Positions 24,414 to 32,472 of a DNA stretch of 64,000 nucleotides are shown here, in pieces (the first letter of the stretch is position 1; every line of letters starts with the position of its first letter). The DNA is from Devosia sp. LC5 (lineage in GTDB: Bacteria > Pseudomonadota > Alphaproteobacteria > Rhizobiales > Devosiaceae), in assembly GCF_000735585.1 (NCBI RefSeq), contig NZ_JNNO01000011.1, forward strand, positions 1 to 64,000. The letters are read 5' to 3'. A program made the position numbers and the translations under genes. The notes beneath the pieces were generated by a model. The model had not been told where the DNA came from and ran no database searches. It saw only the letters and a program-made list of their open reading frames with translations.

Positions 24414-25567
24414 TGGCTGGACCAACCGATCAAGACAAGCTGTCGGAAAACTGGGACCTCGACGCCGCCTCGGGCAAGTCCGAGGAAGCGCGCGCTGCCG
24501 AAGCCGCTGCCGAATGGGCGGCGATGATCGAAGGCGCGGCGGGCGACGGTGAAGATAGCGGCGACCGCGTCCTCAACCAGGATGAAATCGATAGCCTGCT
24601 CGGGTTTGATGCCAGCGTGGGCAGCAATGTCGAGCTGACGGGCGTGCAAGCGCTGATCAATTCGGCGCTGGTCAGCTATGAACGCCTGCCCATGCTCGAA
24701 ATCGTCTTCGACCGCCTGGTGCGGCTGACGACGACCTCGCTGCGCAATTTCACCTCGGACAATGTCGAAGTCACGCTCGACTCGATCTCCTCCGTCCGCT
24801 TCGGCGATTATCTCAATTCCATCCCGCTGCCGGCGATCCTTTCGGTCATTCGGGCCGAGGAATGGGAAAATTACGGGCTGTTGACCGTCGATTCCTCGCT
24901 GATCTATTCGATGATTGACGTGCTGCTGGGCGGCCGTCGCGTCGGCGGCAATATCCGCGTCGAAGGCCGGCCCTATACGACCATCGAACTAGCGCTGGCC
25001 CGGCGGATGATCGAGGTCATTCTCGACGATACCCACCGCGCGTTCGAACCGGTGACGCAGGTCAATTTCAAGCTCGAGCGCATGGAAACCAATCCGCGCT
25101 TCGCCGCGATTTCCCGGCCGGGCAATGCCGCCATCCTGATCGAGCTGCGCATCGAAATGGACGATCGCGGCGGCAAGATTGAAATCCTCTTGCCCTACGC
25201 CACGATCGAACCGATCCGCGAACAGCTGCTGCAGATGTTCATGGGTGAAAAATTCGGCCGCGACCCGATCTGGGAAGGCCATCTGGCCACCGAAATCTAT
25301 TCGGCCGATGTCGAGATCGAGGCGGTGCTGCACGAGCAGGAATTGCCGCTGTCGCGCGTACTCAATCTCAAGACCGGCGACATGGTGATGTTCGAGCGCA
25401 CGCCCGCCGACCCGGTGCGCCTGCGCTGCGGCGATGTGGAACTCACCGAGGCTATTATGGGCCATATCGGCAATCATGTTTCGGTACGGGTTACCCACCC
25501 GCTCAATCCGCCCAAGGTCACCATGGCGGCCTTTGAGGAACTCGACGACACAGTGGAAGGACGATGA
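24413..25567 (+). CDS. fliM: Flagellar motor switch protein FliM
   Basis: A 384-aa C-ring protein controlling rotation. NQDEIDSLLGFD follows an acidic, Ala-rich N-terminal extension of about 45 residues, where the CheY-binding peptide is normally found at the very N-terminus. The middle domain has YERLPMLEIVFDRLVRLTTTSLRNF and LLTVDSSLIYSMIDVLLGGRR, and the C-terminal SpoA domain has VLHEQELPLSRVLNLKTGDM. The long N-terminal extension and lack of a terminal LSQxEIDALL-type peptide at residue 1 are odd. The ATG at 24413 overlaps the fliL stop (TGATG). Confidence 0.94.
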   Translation: MAGPTDQDKLSENWDLDAASGKSEEARAAEAAAEWAAMIEGAAGDGEDSGDRVLNQDEIDSLLGFDASVGSNVELTGVQALINSALVSYERLPMLEIVFDRLVRLTTTSLRNFTSDNVEVTLDSISSVRFGDYLNSIPLPAILSVIRAEEWENYGLLTVDSSLIYSMIDVLLGGRRVGGNIRVEGRPYTTIELALARRMIEVILDDTHRAFEPVTQVNFKLERMETNPRFAAISRPGNAAILIELRIEMDDRGGKIEILLPYATIEPIREQLLQMFMGEKFGRDPIWEGHLATEIYSADVEIEAVLHEQELPLSRVLNLKTGDMVMFERTPADPVRLRCGDVELTEAIMGHIGNHVSVRVTHPLNPPKVTMAAFEELDDTVEGR

Positions 25568-25995
25568 TGTTCGGTTTGCCCCTCGGGATATTCGTGGAAG
25601 GCGCGGTTGCCGTACTTCTGGCTCTGACCATCGGCTATTGCATGGTCCTCAATCAGCGCCTCAAGCGGCTGCATGCCGACAAGGACGTGATGCGCCAGAT
25701 GGTGGCGGACCTGGTGGGCGCTACCAATCTCGCCAATCAGGCGATCAAGGAGCTCAAGCAGACCGCGGTGGAGGCCGATCTGGCGCTCAATTCCCGCCTT
25801 GAGGAAGCCGAGCGTTTCGGCATCGAACTGGCCAATCACGTTTCCTCCGGTACCGCCGTGATGGAGCGTATCGCCAAGATCACCAGCGTCGCCCGGCAGA
25901 GCCAGGCTGCCGAGCCTGAAGAACGGCCCAACAAGGTGCAGTCGGCGCTCGAGCAACTGTCCTCCCGCGTCCGCAATCGTGGGGTTGCCGCGTGA
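25564..25995 (+). CDS. DUF6468 flagellar-operon protein
   Basis: A 143-aa protein with one N-terminal membrane helix (IFVEGAVAVLLALTIGYCMVL) followed by a cytoplasmic coiled coil (LNQRLKRLHADKDVMRQMVADLV, NLANQAIKELKQTAVEADLAL, LEEAERFGIELANHV). It corresponds to a family (DUF6468) found almost only between fliM and motE-type genes in alphaproteobacteria; its function is unknown. It overlaps fliM by 4 nt and motE by 4 nt, so the three are translationally coupled. Confidence 0.78.
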   Translation: MMFGLPLGIFVEGAVAVLLALTIGYCMVLNQRLKRLHADKDVMRQMVADLVGATNLANQAIKELKQTAVEADLALNSRLEEAERFGIELANHVSSGTAVMERIAKITSVARQSQAAEPEERPNKVQSALEQLSSRVRNRGVAA

Positions 25996-26993
25996 AAACG
26001 GTTCGCCTGCTTCCTGTCGTGGTCATGGCAGTTGCGGCCCTCCTGGTGTTCAAGACCATTGGTCTGGTCACCAATGGCGGCTATGTACTCGCCGGCGTGA
26101 CCACTGCGCGGGCGGCAGGCGCTACCGGCGGCGAAGCTGCGCCAAACCAGGCGGGCGAACCCACCCTCGATGATTCTGCGCCGACGCTGTCCGACACGGC
26201 CCCGACTTTGGGGGCGCCTGACACCGCAGCGGGCGGTCACGGTGAGCCAGTTCCGGCCGAGAGCCCTGCGGCCGATCATGCCACGCCGGTATCCGCGACC
26301 TCGGGCGACAATTGCGTCGCCGTCGATGCCGAGTTGAAAGAAAACGGTTCGGTGACGAGGACAGCCCCAGCCGCCACTGGCCATGGCGAAGCTGGCCCTG
26401 CCGAGGGTGCCGCCGAGGCGGGCACCAGCAGCTTTGTGGATTCGATGGCGCTGGATTGTTTCCCCTCGGGCGACGCCGTGCCGATGCAGGTCAATGCCAG
26501 TGGTGTCCCCGTGCCCATGACCGATGTGCAGGGCGGCTCGGCCACGCAAGACAGCATCCTGCAATCGCTGGCGGCGCGCCGCACCGAGCTCGAAGCCTAC
26601 GAGAAAGACCTGGCCCTGCGTGCCTCTTTGGTGGATGCCGCCGAAAAGCGCGTGGCCGAGCGGCAGACGACGCTGGAGGCGCTTGAAGCGCAGATTTCCG
26701 CGTTGGTCGATCAGCGCCAGGAGATGGAAGCGGGGCAATTTGCTGGCATCGTGGCTATGTACGAGGCCATGAAGCCGCGCGACGCCGCCAATATTTTCAA
26801 TGCCTTGGAGATGGATGTGCTGCTGCGCGTCGCCAAGACCATGAACCCGCGCAAGATGTCGCCTATCCTGGCTGCTATGGATGCCACCCGGGCGCAGGAG
26901 CTCACCGTGCGCATGGCCGCGCTGGCCGATCAACCGGCTGCCGAGATGACGCCGGATGATCTGGCGGCACTGCCTCAGATCGTTGGTCAATAG
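25992..26993 (+). CDS. motE: MotE-like flagellar motor protein with MgtE-N-type domain
   Basis: A 333-aa exported or membrane-anchored protein. The N-terminal hydrophobic segment (LLPVVVMAVAALLVFKTIGLV) is followed by a long Ala/Pro/Gly-rich low-complexity linker (about residues 40-180) with two cysteines. Then come a coiled coil (RRTELEAYEKDLALRASLVDAAEKRV) and a C-terminal MgtE_N-like domain (AGIVAMYEAMKPRDAANIFNALEMDVLLRVAKTMNPRKMSPILAAMD). In Sinorhizobium, MotE is the periplasmic chaperone of MotC; this is the same domain type. Starts at GTG, overlapping the previous stop. Confidence 0.77.
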   Translation: MKTVRLLPVVVMAVAALLVFKTIGLVTNGGYVLAGVTTARAAGATGGEAAPNQAGEPTLDDSAPTLSDTAPTLGAPDTAAGGHGEPVPAESPAADHATPVSATSGDNCVAVDAELKENGSVTRTAPAATGHGEAGPAEGAAEAGTSSFVDSMALDCFPSGDAVPMQVNASGVPVPMTDVQGGSATQDSILQSLAARRTELEAYEKDLALRASLVDAAEKRVAERQTTLEALEAQISALVDQRQEMEAGQFAGIVAMYEAMKPRDAANIFNALEMDVLLRVAKTMNPRKMSPILAAMDATRAQELTVRMAALADQPAAEMTPDDLAALPQIVGQ

Positions 26994-27139
26994 GGCTTTG
27001 TCCATATTGGAGTAAGCCGCCGTTAAGCCCGGCGCGCTATGGGTTACCAATAAGAGTTTGTGTAACCCACGTGTTTTCATGGTCCCGGCAAGAATAGCCG
27101 GTGCCGAAGACTCGTCAGAGTGCGTTGGGGTAGCGGCCG

Positions 27140-30100
27140 GTGAAGACCGCAATACTTGCAGGCTGGCAGAATGCCAGGCATGCGTTGGCAATATGTGTGG
27201 CGGTGGCGCTTTGCGTCGTCGCGCCCGCTTTTGCGCAGGAGCAGGGCCAGCTCTACGTGACCCAGGAAGACGGCTATGGCCGGCTGATCCTGAGTTTCCC
27301 GGGCCTCGACCGCCTGCCCACCTACACGATGCGCATTGAAAATGGCGTGCTCTCGATCGAGTTCGGCGAGCAGGTGTCCGTGATCCTGCCCGATGTCGGC
27401 ACCACCATGTCCGACTATCTCTCTGTTGCCCGTGTCGATCCGGACGGGCGCGGCCTGCGCATGGGGCTGCGCAAAGCCTTCAATTTCAACCGCATCGAAG
27501 CGGGCGAGAAGCTGTTCATCGACCTGCTGCCCACCAATTGGCAGGGCATGCCTCCGGCGCTGCCGCAGGAGGTAGTGGACGAATTGGCCGAACGGGCGCG
27601 GCTGGCCGCCATCCGCGCCGAGCGGGAGCGCAAGGCCGCCGATGCCGAAGCGCTGAAGCCTGAGGCCAGCGTCCGCATTGGCCGCAATCCCACTTTCCTG
27701 CGGCTGCAATTCGATTGGACCGTGCCGACAACCGCACAATATGTGCAGGATGGCCAGACCGGCCATATCGCCTTCGAGTGGCCGGTCGGGGTCGATATGC
27801 GCGGCCTCCTGGCCGATCTCCCCGCCGAGATTGTCGGGGTGGACAGCGCCGTCACGCCCGATGGTGCCAATGTCACCCTGGCATTGGCCGAGGGCGTAAC
27901 GCCGCGCTTTTACCAGAATTCGTCGCGGCAATTCGTGCTCGATATCGATATTGCCGGGCAGGCGCTGCCCAGTTTCCAGGCGGCCGAGCTAGCCGAAGCC
28001 GTCAAGATTCCCGCCAGCGCCGGTCCGGCCGGGGAGGTGGGTGGCGCTCCGCGTATTGGCGCATTGCAGGCCGCCACGGTAAAACCCTTCGTCAATGTGG
28101 TGGGATCGACAATCCGGGTCGTCTTCCCGTTCGAGCAGGATACGCCTGCAGCCGTGTTCCGGCGCGGCGATACCGTCTGGATGATTTTCGACACCACGGC
28201 CGGCATTGCCCCGCCTGCCCAGTCGGACGAACTTGATGCCCTGGCCGACGAATTCTCGGTGGTTGCCGCCGGCGATACGCAGGTGGTGCGGGTCAATCTC
28301 AACCAGGAACGCCTCGCCAGCCTGGGCTCCGAAGGCATGGCCTGGGTGCTGTCGCTCGGCGATACCGTGTTGACCCCCACCGAGCCGATCCAGCTCAGCC
28401 GCCGCCGCGATGTCGAAGGCTCGTTCGAGATCGTCGCCAACATCGCCCGCCCGGCCAAGGTGCATGATTTCCGCGACCCCGATGTCGGCGACATGCTCAA
28501 GGTGGTCACGGCCTACCCTCCGGCCCGCGGCATTACCCGCGCGCTGGACTATGTCGATTTCTCGGCTTTGCGCAGCGTGCATGGTCTGGTGATCAAGCCA
28601 GAAACCGAACGCCTCGCCATGGCCATCGACAGCGATCTGGCTGTCATCTCGACGCCGGGCGGGCTGACCGTTTCGGCGCTCGATGGCCCGCGGAGCATCG
28701 GCGGCGCTGCTGCCAGGGAGGGCCTGCGCGGCAGCTTTGTCGATCTGGCCCGGCTCGAGCAGCCCGATCCCCGGGCCTTCGCTGCCCAGCGCGATGCCTT
28801 GCTGGCGGCGGCCGCAGAGGCCGACGGCGCCCAGCGCGACGTGGCCCGGCTCGATCTGGCGCAGTATTACCTGGCCAACCAGCTGTCCTATGAGGCCATC
28901 GGCGTGCTGCGCGTACTCGAAAGCCAGCTGCAATCCATGGCGCTGACCCGCAAGCTGCGGATGAGCCTGGCCATTGCCGACACCATGGCACACCGCCCCA
29001 AGGAGGCACTGGCCATCCTCAATACCTCGGCCATGGCGCAAGAGGTCGATGGCCTGTTCTGGCGTACCATTGCCCGCGCAGATGCCTATGATTTCAAGGG
29101 CGCCAAGCTGGATGCCCTCGAAGCGGCCAGCGTGGCCGGCTCCTATCCAGCCTGGGCGCGCAATCGATTCTATTTCGCCGCCATGCGGGCAGCGGTCGAA
29201 ACTGGCGACAGTGCCGTCGCCGAGCGTTTCCTGGGCCAGGTGGATTTCGCCAGCCTCAATGCCGAAGACAGCAGCCTCTATCATCTGATGTCGGGCCGGA
29301 TCGACGAGGCCAATGGCCGGGTCGATGAGGCGATCGACACCTATGGCCAGGTCATTGCCGCCGATATTCGCCCCACCCGCGCCGAAGCGGTCTATCGCAC
29401 GCTCTATTTGCTCGATCAGGCCGGACGGCTGGATCTGGCCAAGGCCTCGCAGACGCTGGCGGCCGAGGCCCTGCTATGGCGCGGCAATCCGCTCGAAGCC
29501 GATATGCAGAAGCTGTTGGCCGAGTTCTATTTCCGCGAGGGCGATTACCGGCTGGGCTTTGAGGTGGTGAAGCAGGCCGTCGGCACCTATCCCGATGGTG
29601 CCTCGACCAATGCCATGCGCGACGAAGCGCAGGCCGAGTTCGGCGCACTGTTCCTCGATGGCAAGGCCGATACGCTGGCCCCCGTCGAAGCGCTCAGTCT
29701 TTACTACGACTTCCGCCATCTCACTCCGCCCGGCCGCCGTGGCGACGAGGTGATCCGCAATCTGGCGCGCCGGCTGGTGCGGGTCGATCTGCTGCCCCAG
29801 GCGGCCGAATTGCTCGAATATCAGCTCGACAATCGCCTGCGCGGCGTGGCCAAGACGCAGGTCGCCACCGATCTTGCTGTGATCTATGTCGCCGATCGCA
29901 AGCCGCAGGATGCGTTGCGCGTACTCAACGCTACCCAATTGCCGGGTCTGCCGGAATCGCTGGTGCGCCAGCGCCGGCTGCTCGAAGCCCGCGCCATGAT
30001 CGATCTGGGACGCGACGTGCTGGCGCTGGACATGGTGCGCGATATGGACGGGCGCGACGTCAGCCTGTTGCGCGTCGATGCCCATTGGAAATCCAAGCGC

Positions 30101-30475
30101 TATGTCGAAGCCAGCGAAATGCTGGAGGCGCTCTATTCCGAGCCCAACCAGACCGACCCGCTGGGCCAGCCCGAACGCATGAGCGTCATCAAGGCGGCGG
30201 TGGGCTATGTCATGGCCAATGACACGCTGGGTCTGTCGCGCCTGCGCTCCAAGTTCGCTGACCGTATGGTCACCTCGCCGGAGTGGCCGATGTTCGATTA
30301 CGTCACCGGCCCGATCCAGGTCGATAGCCTCGAATTCAAGAAGGTCGCCAGCCAAGTGTCAGGCATCGACGGCCTCAATGCCTTCCTTGCGGCCTATCGG
30401 CAGACCTATGGCGGCGAGGACGCCCTGGCGCCGCTATCGGCCAGCCGGCCCGATGCTGGGCTGGCGGCGCTTTAG
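27140..30475 (+). CDS. Large exported AMIN-like/TPR-like repeat protein in the flagellar locus
   Basis: An 1111-aa protein of unassigned function. Residues 1-33 form a signal peptide ending APAFAQE. About residues 35-490 contain three or four beta-rich modules of AMIN-like character (for example GRLILSFPGLDRLPTYTMRI...ILPDVGTT, NPTFLRLQFDWTVPTTAQYV, STIRVVFPFEQDTPAAVF and RLAMAIDSDLAVI). About residues 550-1080 are helical repeats of TPR/Sel1 type (LDLAQYYLANQLSYEAIGVLRVLE, LYHLMSGRIDEANGRVDEAIDTYGQV, ATDLAVIYVADRKPQDALRVLN). It starts at GTG, 146 bp after motE, in the same direction. By analogy with AMIN/TPR proteins it may bind peptidoglycan and scaffold the motor or rod in the periplasm; this is inference. 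Confidence 0.7.
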   Translation: MKTAILAGWQNARHALAICVAVALCVVAPAFAQEQGQLYVTQEDGYGRLILSFPGLDRLPTYTMRIENGVLSIEFGEQVSVILPDVGTTMSDYLSVARVDPDGRGLRMGLRKAFNFNRIEAGEKLFIDLLPTNWQGMPPALPQEVVDELAERARLAAIRAERERKAADAEALKPEASVRIGRNPTFLRLQFDWTVPTTAQYVQDGQTGHIAFEWPVGVDMRGLLADLPAEIVGVDSAVTPDGANVTLALAEGVTPRFYQNSSRQFVLDIDIAGQALPSFQAAELAEAVKIPASAGPAGEVGGAPRIGALQAATVKPFVNVVGSTIRVVFPFEQDTPAAVFRRGDTVWMIFDTTAGIAPPAQSDELDALADEFSVVAAGDTQVVRVNLNQERLASLGSEGMAWVLSLGDTVLTPTEPIQLSRRRDVEGSFEIVANIARPAKVHDFRDPDVGDMLKVVTAYPPARGITRALDYVDFSALRSVHGLVIKPETERLAMAIDSDLAVISTPGGLTVSALDGPRSIGGAAAREGLRGSFVDLARLEQPDPRAFAAQRDALLAAAAEADGAQRDVARLDLAQYYLANQLSYEAIGVLRVLESQLQSMALTRKLRMSLAIADTMAHRPKEALAILNTSAMAQEVDGLFWRTIARADAYDFKGAKLDALEAASVAGSYPAWARNRFYFAAMRAAVETGDSAVAERFLGQVDFASLNAEDSSLYHLMSGRIDEANGRVDEAIDTYGQVIAADIRPTRAEAVYRTLYLLDQAGRLDLAKASQTLAAEALLWRGNPLEADMQKLLAEFYFREGDYRLGFEVVKQAVGTYPDGASTNAMRDEAQAEFGALFLDGKADTLAPVEALSLYYDFRHLTPPGRRGDEVIRNLARRLVRVDLLPQAAELLEYQLDNRLRGVAKTQVATDLAVIYVADRKPQDALRVLNATQLPGLPESLVRQRRLLEARAMIDLGRDVLALDMVRDMDGRDVSLLRVDAHWKSKRYVEASEMLEALYSEPNQTDPLGQPERMSVIKAAVGYVMANDTLGLSRLRSKFADRMVTSPEWPMFDYVTGPIQVDSLEFKKVASQVSGIDGLNAFLAAYRQTYGGEDALAPLSASRPDAGLAAL

Positions 30476-31293
30476 CTGCTGACGAAACTTCGCACCAGCG
30501 AGCCCGCCACCAGATACCAGCCATCCACCAGCACGAAAAAGATCAGCTTGAACGGCAGCGAGATTACCACCGGGGGCAGCATCATCATGCCCATGGACAT
30601 CAGTACCGACGCCACCACCATGTCGATGACCACGAAAGGCAGGAACAGCAGGAAGCCGATTTCAAAGGCGCGGCGCAGTTCCGAAATCATGAAGGCGGGC
30701 ACCAGCAATTGCAGTGGGATCGCCTCGGGCTCGGCCGGTATTTCGGCGTCGGTCAGGTCGAAAAACAGCTGCAAATCCTGTTCGCGCACATTGGCGCGCA
30801 TGAATTCATGCAACGGCGCCGATCCCGCTTCAAACGCTTCTGCCACCTCGATCTGCCCAGCCAGCAGCGGCGCAATGCCCTGGTCATAGGTCTGTTGCAG
30901 CGTGGGCTGCATGACGAACAGGGTCAAAAACAACGCCAGCGACACCATCACCGAATTGGGCGGCGCGGTTTGCAGCCCGATGGCCGTGCGCAGCAGCGAC
31001 AGCACCACCACAATGCGGGTGAAGCTGGTCACCATTACCAGGATTGATGGGGCCAGCGAGAGCAGCGTGATCAGCCCGATGAGCTGGACAGCCCGCTCGG
31101 TCAGCGTCGCTTCGTCGCCGAAATCGATGGAGAGGTTTTGCGCATAGGCCAGGCCTGGCAGCGCCAGCAAAGTGAAAGCGGCAAGGCCGGCGAGAACGAG
31201 CAGGCGCCGCGCATGGCGCGGCGATGGGTCAGTTCCGGTTGGCCGTGCTATCGCCGTCGACAAGATCAGTGCCTTCCACGTCCTGCTGTGCAC
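30472..31293 (-). CDS. fliP: Flagellar type III export protein FliP
   Basis: A 273-aa export-gate membrane protein. A cleavable signal-like segment (LLVLAGLAAFTLLALPGLAYA) is followed by LIGLITLLSLAPSILVMVTSFTRIVVVLSLLR, TAPPNSVMVSLALFLTLFVMQP, and the C-terminal FMISELRRAFEIGFLLFLPFVVIDMVVASVLMSMGMMMLPP. It overlaps the end of fliO by 65 nt from the ATG; a TTG at 31263 would shorten the overlap. Transcribed after fliO. Confidence 0.94.
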   Translation of the reverse strand: MHSRTWKALILSTAIARPTGTDPSPRHARRLLVLAGLAAFTLLALPGLAYAQNLSIDFGDEATLTERAVQLIGLITLLSLAPSILVMVTSFTRIVVVLSLLRTAIGLQTAPPNSVMVSLALFLTLFVMQPTLQQTYDQGIAPLLAGQIEVAEAFEAGSAPLHEFMRANVREQDLQLFFDLTDAEIPAEPEAIPLQLLVPAFMISELRRAFEIGFLLFLPFVVIDMVVASVLMSMGMMMLPPVVISLPFKLIFFVLVDGWYLVAGSLVRSFVSS

Positions 31294-31864
31294 TGTCTTC
31301 TTTAGCTGAGTCGGCGGGCCGCGAAGCCGGTTTGTCGGAGTTTCCCGCCCTTACTGCGGGTTCGGCGGGTTCCACCGACCGCATCAGCCCGGTCTGCCGC
31401 AAGGAGCGGGGCCCGCGGGGCTTGTCGGCCAATTGCTCGACCACCGCGACGGGTGCGCCGGTCGGCGCGACCACCGGCTCCGGCGCCACGGCTTTAGGGA
31501 CAGGGGCGGCCGGTTGCACCGGCTTGCGGCCTAGCATGGGCACGGGGCGGCGGTTAGAGGCGAGCGCTGTTTCATCGACCGCTATGCCGGTTTCGATCAC
31601 CACGTCCTGCGGCCCGCCGATTAGCACCAGATGCTCGACATTGTCGCGCCGCACGATCAGCAATTGCCGCTTCTGGTCGACAGAGAGGCTATCAATCACC
31701 GACAGCCGCCGATTGCGCCCGCGCGCCACGCTTCCAGTGGCCCCATAGAGCAGCTTGAGCAGCCACACGGCCAGCACGATCAGCACCAGCACGATGCCGA
31801 GTGCGAAGACCACGGTGAGGATGGAGTTTTCCGAACCGCCGAACAGGCTGGTAATGAACTGCAT
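31229..31864 (-). CDS. fliO: FliO-like flagellar biosynthesis protein
   Basis: A 211-aa protein with one N-terminal transmembrane helix (ILTVVFALGIVLVLIVLAVWLLKLL), then the FliO core GRNRRLSVIDSLSVDQKRQLLIVRRDNVEHLVLIGGPQDVVIETGI. A long Pro/Ala/Arg-rich cytoplasmic tail (about residues 100-211) has no recognisable domain. FliO is a scaffold for assembly of the FliP ring. Position directly before fliP supports the call. Transcribed from the sigma-54-type promoter at 31947-31962. Confidence 0.85.
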   Translation of the reverse strand: MQFITSLFGGSENSILTVVFALGIVLVLIVLAVWLLKLLYGATGSVARGRNRRLSVIDSLSVDQKRQLLIVRRDNVEHLVLIGGPQDVVIETGIAVDETALASNRRPVPMLGRKPVQPAAPVPKAVAPEPVVAPTGAPVAVVEQLADKPRGPRSLRQTGLMRSVEPAEPAVRAGNSDKPASRPADSAKEDSAQQDVEGTDLVDGDSTANRN

Positions 31865-31946
31865 AATGGCTCCCAGAACGTGCCGACCCGAATCCGGGCG
31901 GTATAAGCGGCATATATTGCCTATTTGGCCGCAGCAATTTGCAAAT

Positions 31947-31970
31947 TGCGAGGCAGGTGCCGGTATTGCA
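31947..31970. promoter_or_regulatory. Sigma-54-type promoter of fliO-fliP, with an overlapping weaker rightward match
   Basis: Read leftwards: CCGGCACCTGCCTCGCAA, GG-N10-GC with GG at 31961-31960 and GC at 31949-31948. On the rightward strand AGGTGCCGGTATTGCA (31955-31970) also has GG-N10-GC with a perfect TTGCA but a poor -24 box, so it might serve flgB. The two overlap. Confidence 0.55.
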
Positions 31971-32000
31971 GGGGTTAATTAACACTTGATTAACCATGAC

Positions 32001-32017
32001 CCGGCAAGATTTGCCCA
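32001..32017. promoter_or_regulatory. ftr-like dyad between fliO and flgB
   Basis: CCGGCA-AGATT-TGCCCA fits the pattern at 6724 and 23814. It lies about 65-80 bp upstream of the predicted fliO transcription start and 37 bp before the flgB start codon. Confidence 0.6.
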
Positions 32018-32053
32018 TCGCGCCTTATCAAAGACTCGCGGGGGTATCGGCCA

Positions 32054-32461
32054 ATGGGCCTTATGGACATGCCGGTTTTTGCCGCGCTCACCGACAAGAT
32101 GCGCTGGCATCAGGCCCGTCAAGGCCTGCTTGCCGAAAACGTTGCCAATGCGGAAACGCCCAATTACCGCGGCCGCGATCTGGCGCAGTACGATTTCGCC
32201 GAGCAGATGGGCGGTTTCTCCTCGGCCAGCGTCACCACGCTCGCCACCCAGCCGATGCACTTTTCCGTGTCCAGCAGCGAAGGTGGGGCATTCGGCGCCC
32301 AACGCATGGCCAATTTCGAAATCACGCCCGAAGGGAACGGGGTCTCCCTCGAAGACGAGATGATGAAGGTCACCACCAATATGATGGACTATCAGGCCGC
32401 CACCACGGTCTACCAGAAGTCGATCAAGATCCTCAAAACCGCGCTTGGCCGCTCGGCCTAG
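32054..32461 (+). CDS. flgB: Flagellar proximal rod protein FlgB
   Basis: A 135-aa rod protein with the FlgB pattern KMRWHQARQGLLAENVANAETPNYRGRDL and the C-terminal DEMMKVTTNMMDYQAATTVYQKSIKILKTALG. The start is ATG 32054 or 32063 (MDMPVFAAL); the latter is closer to family length. First gene of flgB-flgC-fliE-fliQ-fliR-flhB. Confidence 0.93.
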   Translation: MGLMDMPVFAALTDKMRWHQARQGLLAENVANAETPNYRGRDLAQYDFAEQMGGFSSASVTTLATQPMHFSVSSSEGGAFGAQRMANFEITPEGNGVSLEDEMMKVTTNMMDYQAATTVYQKSIKILKTALGRSA

Positions 32462-32472
32462 GAGCCTCAGGC

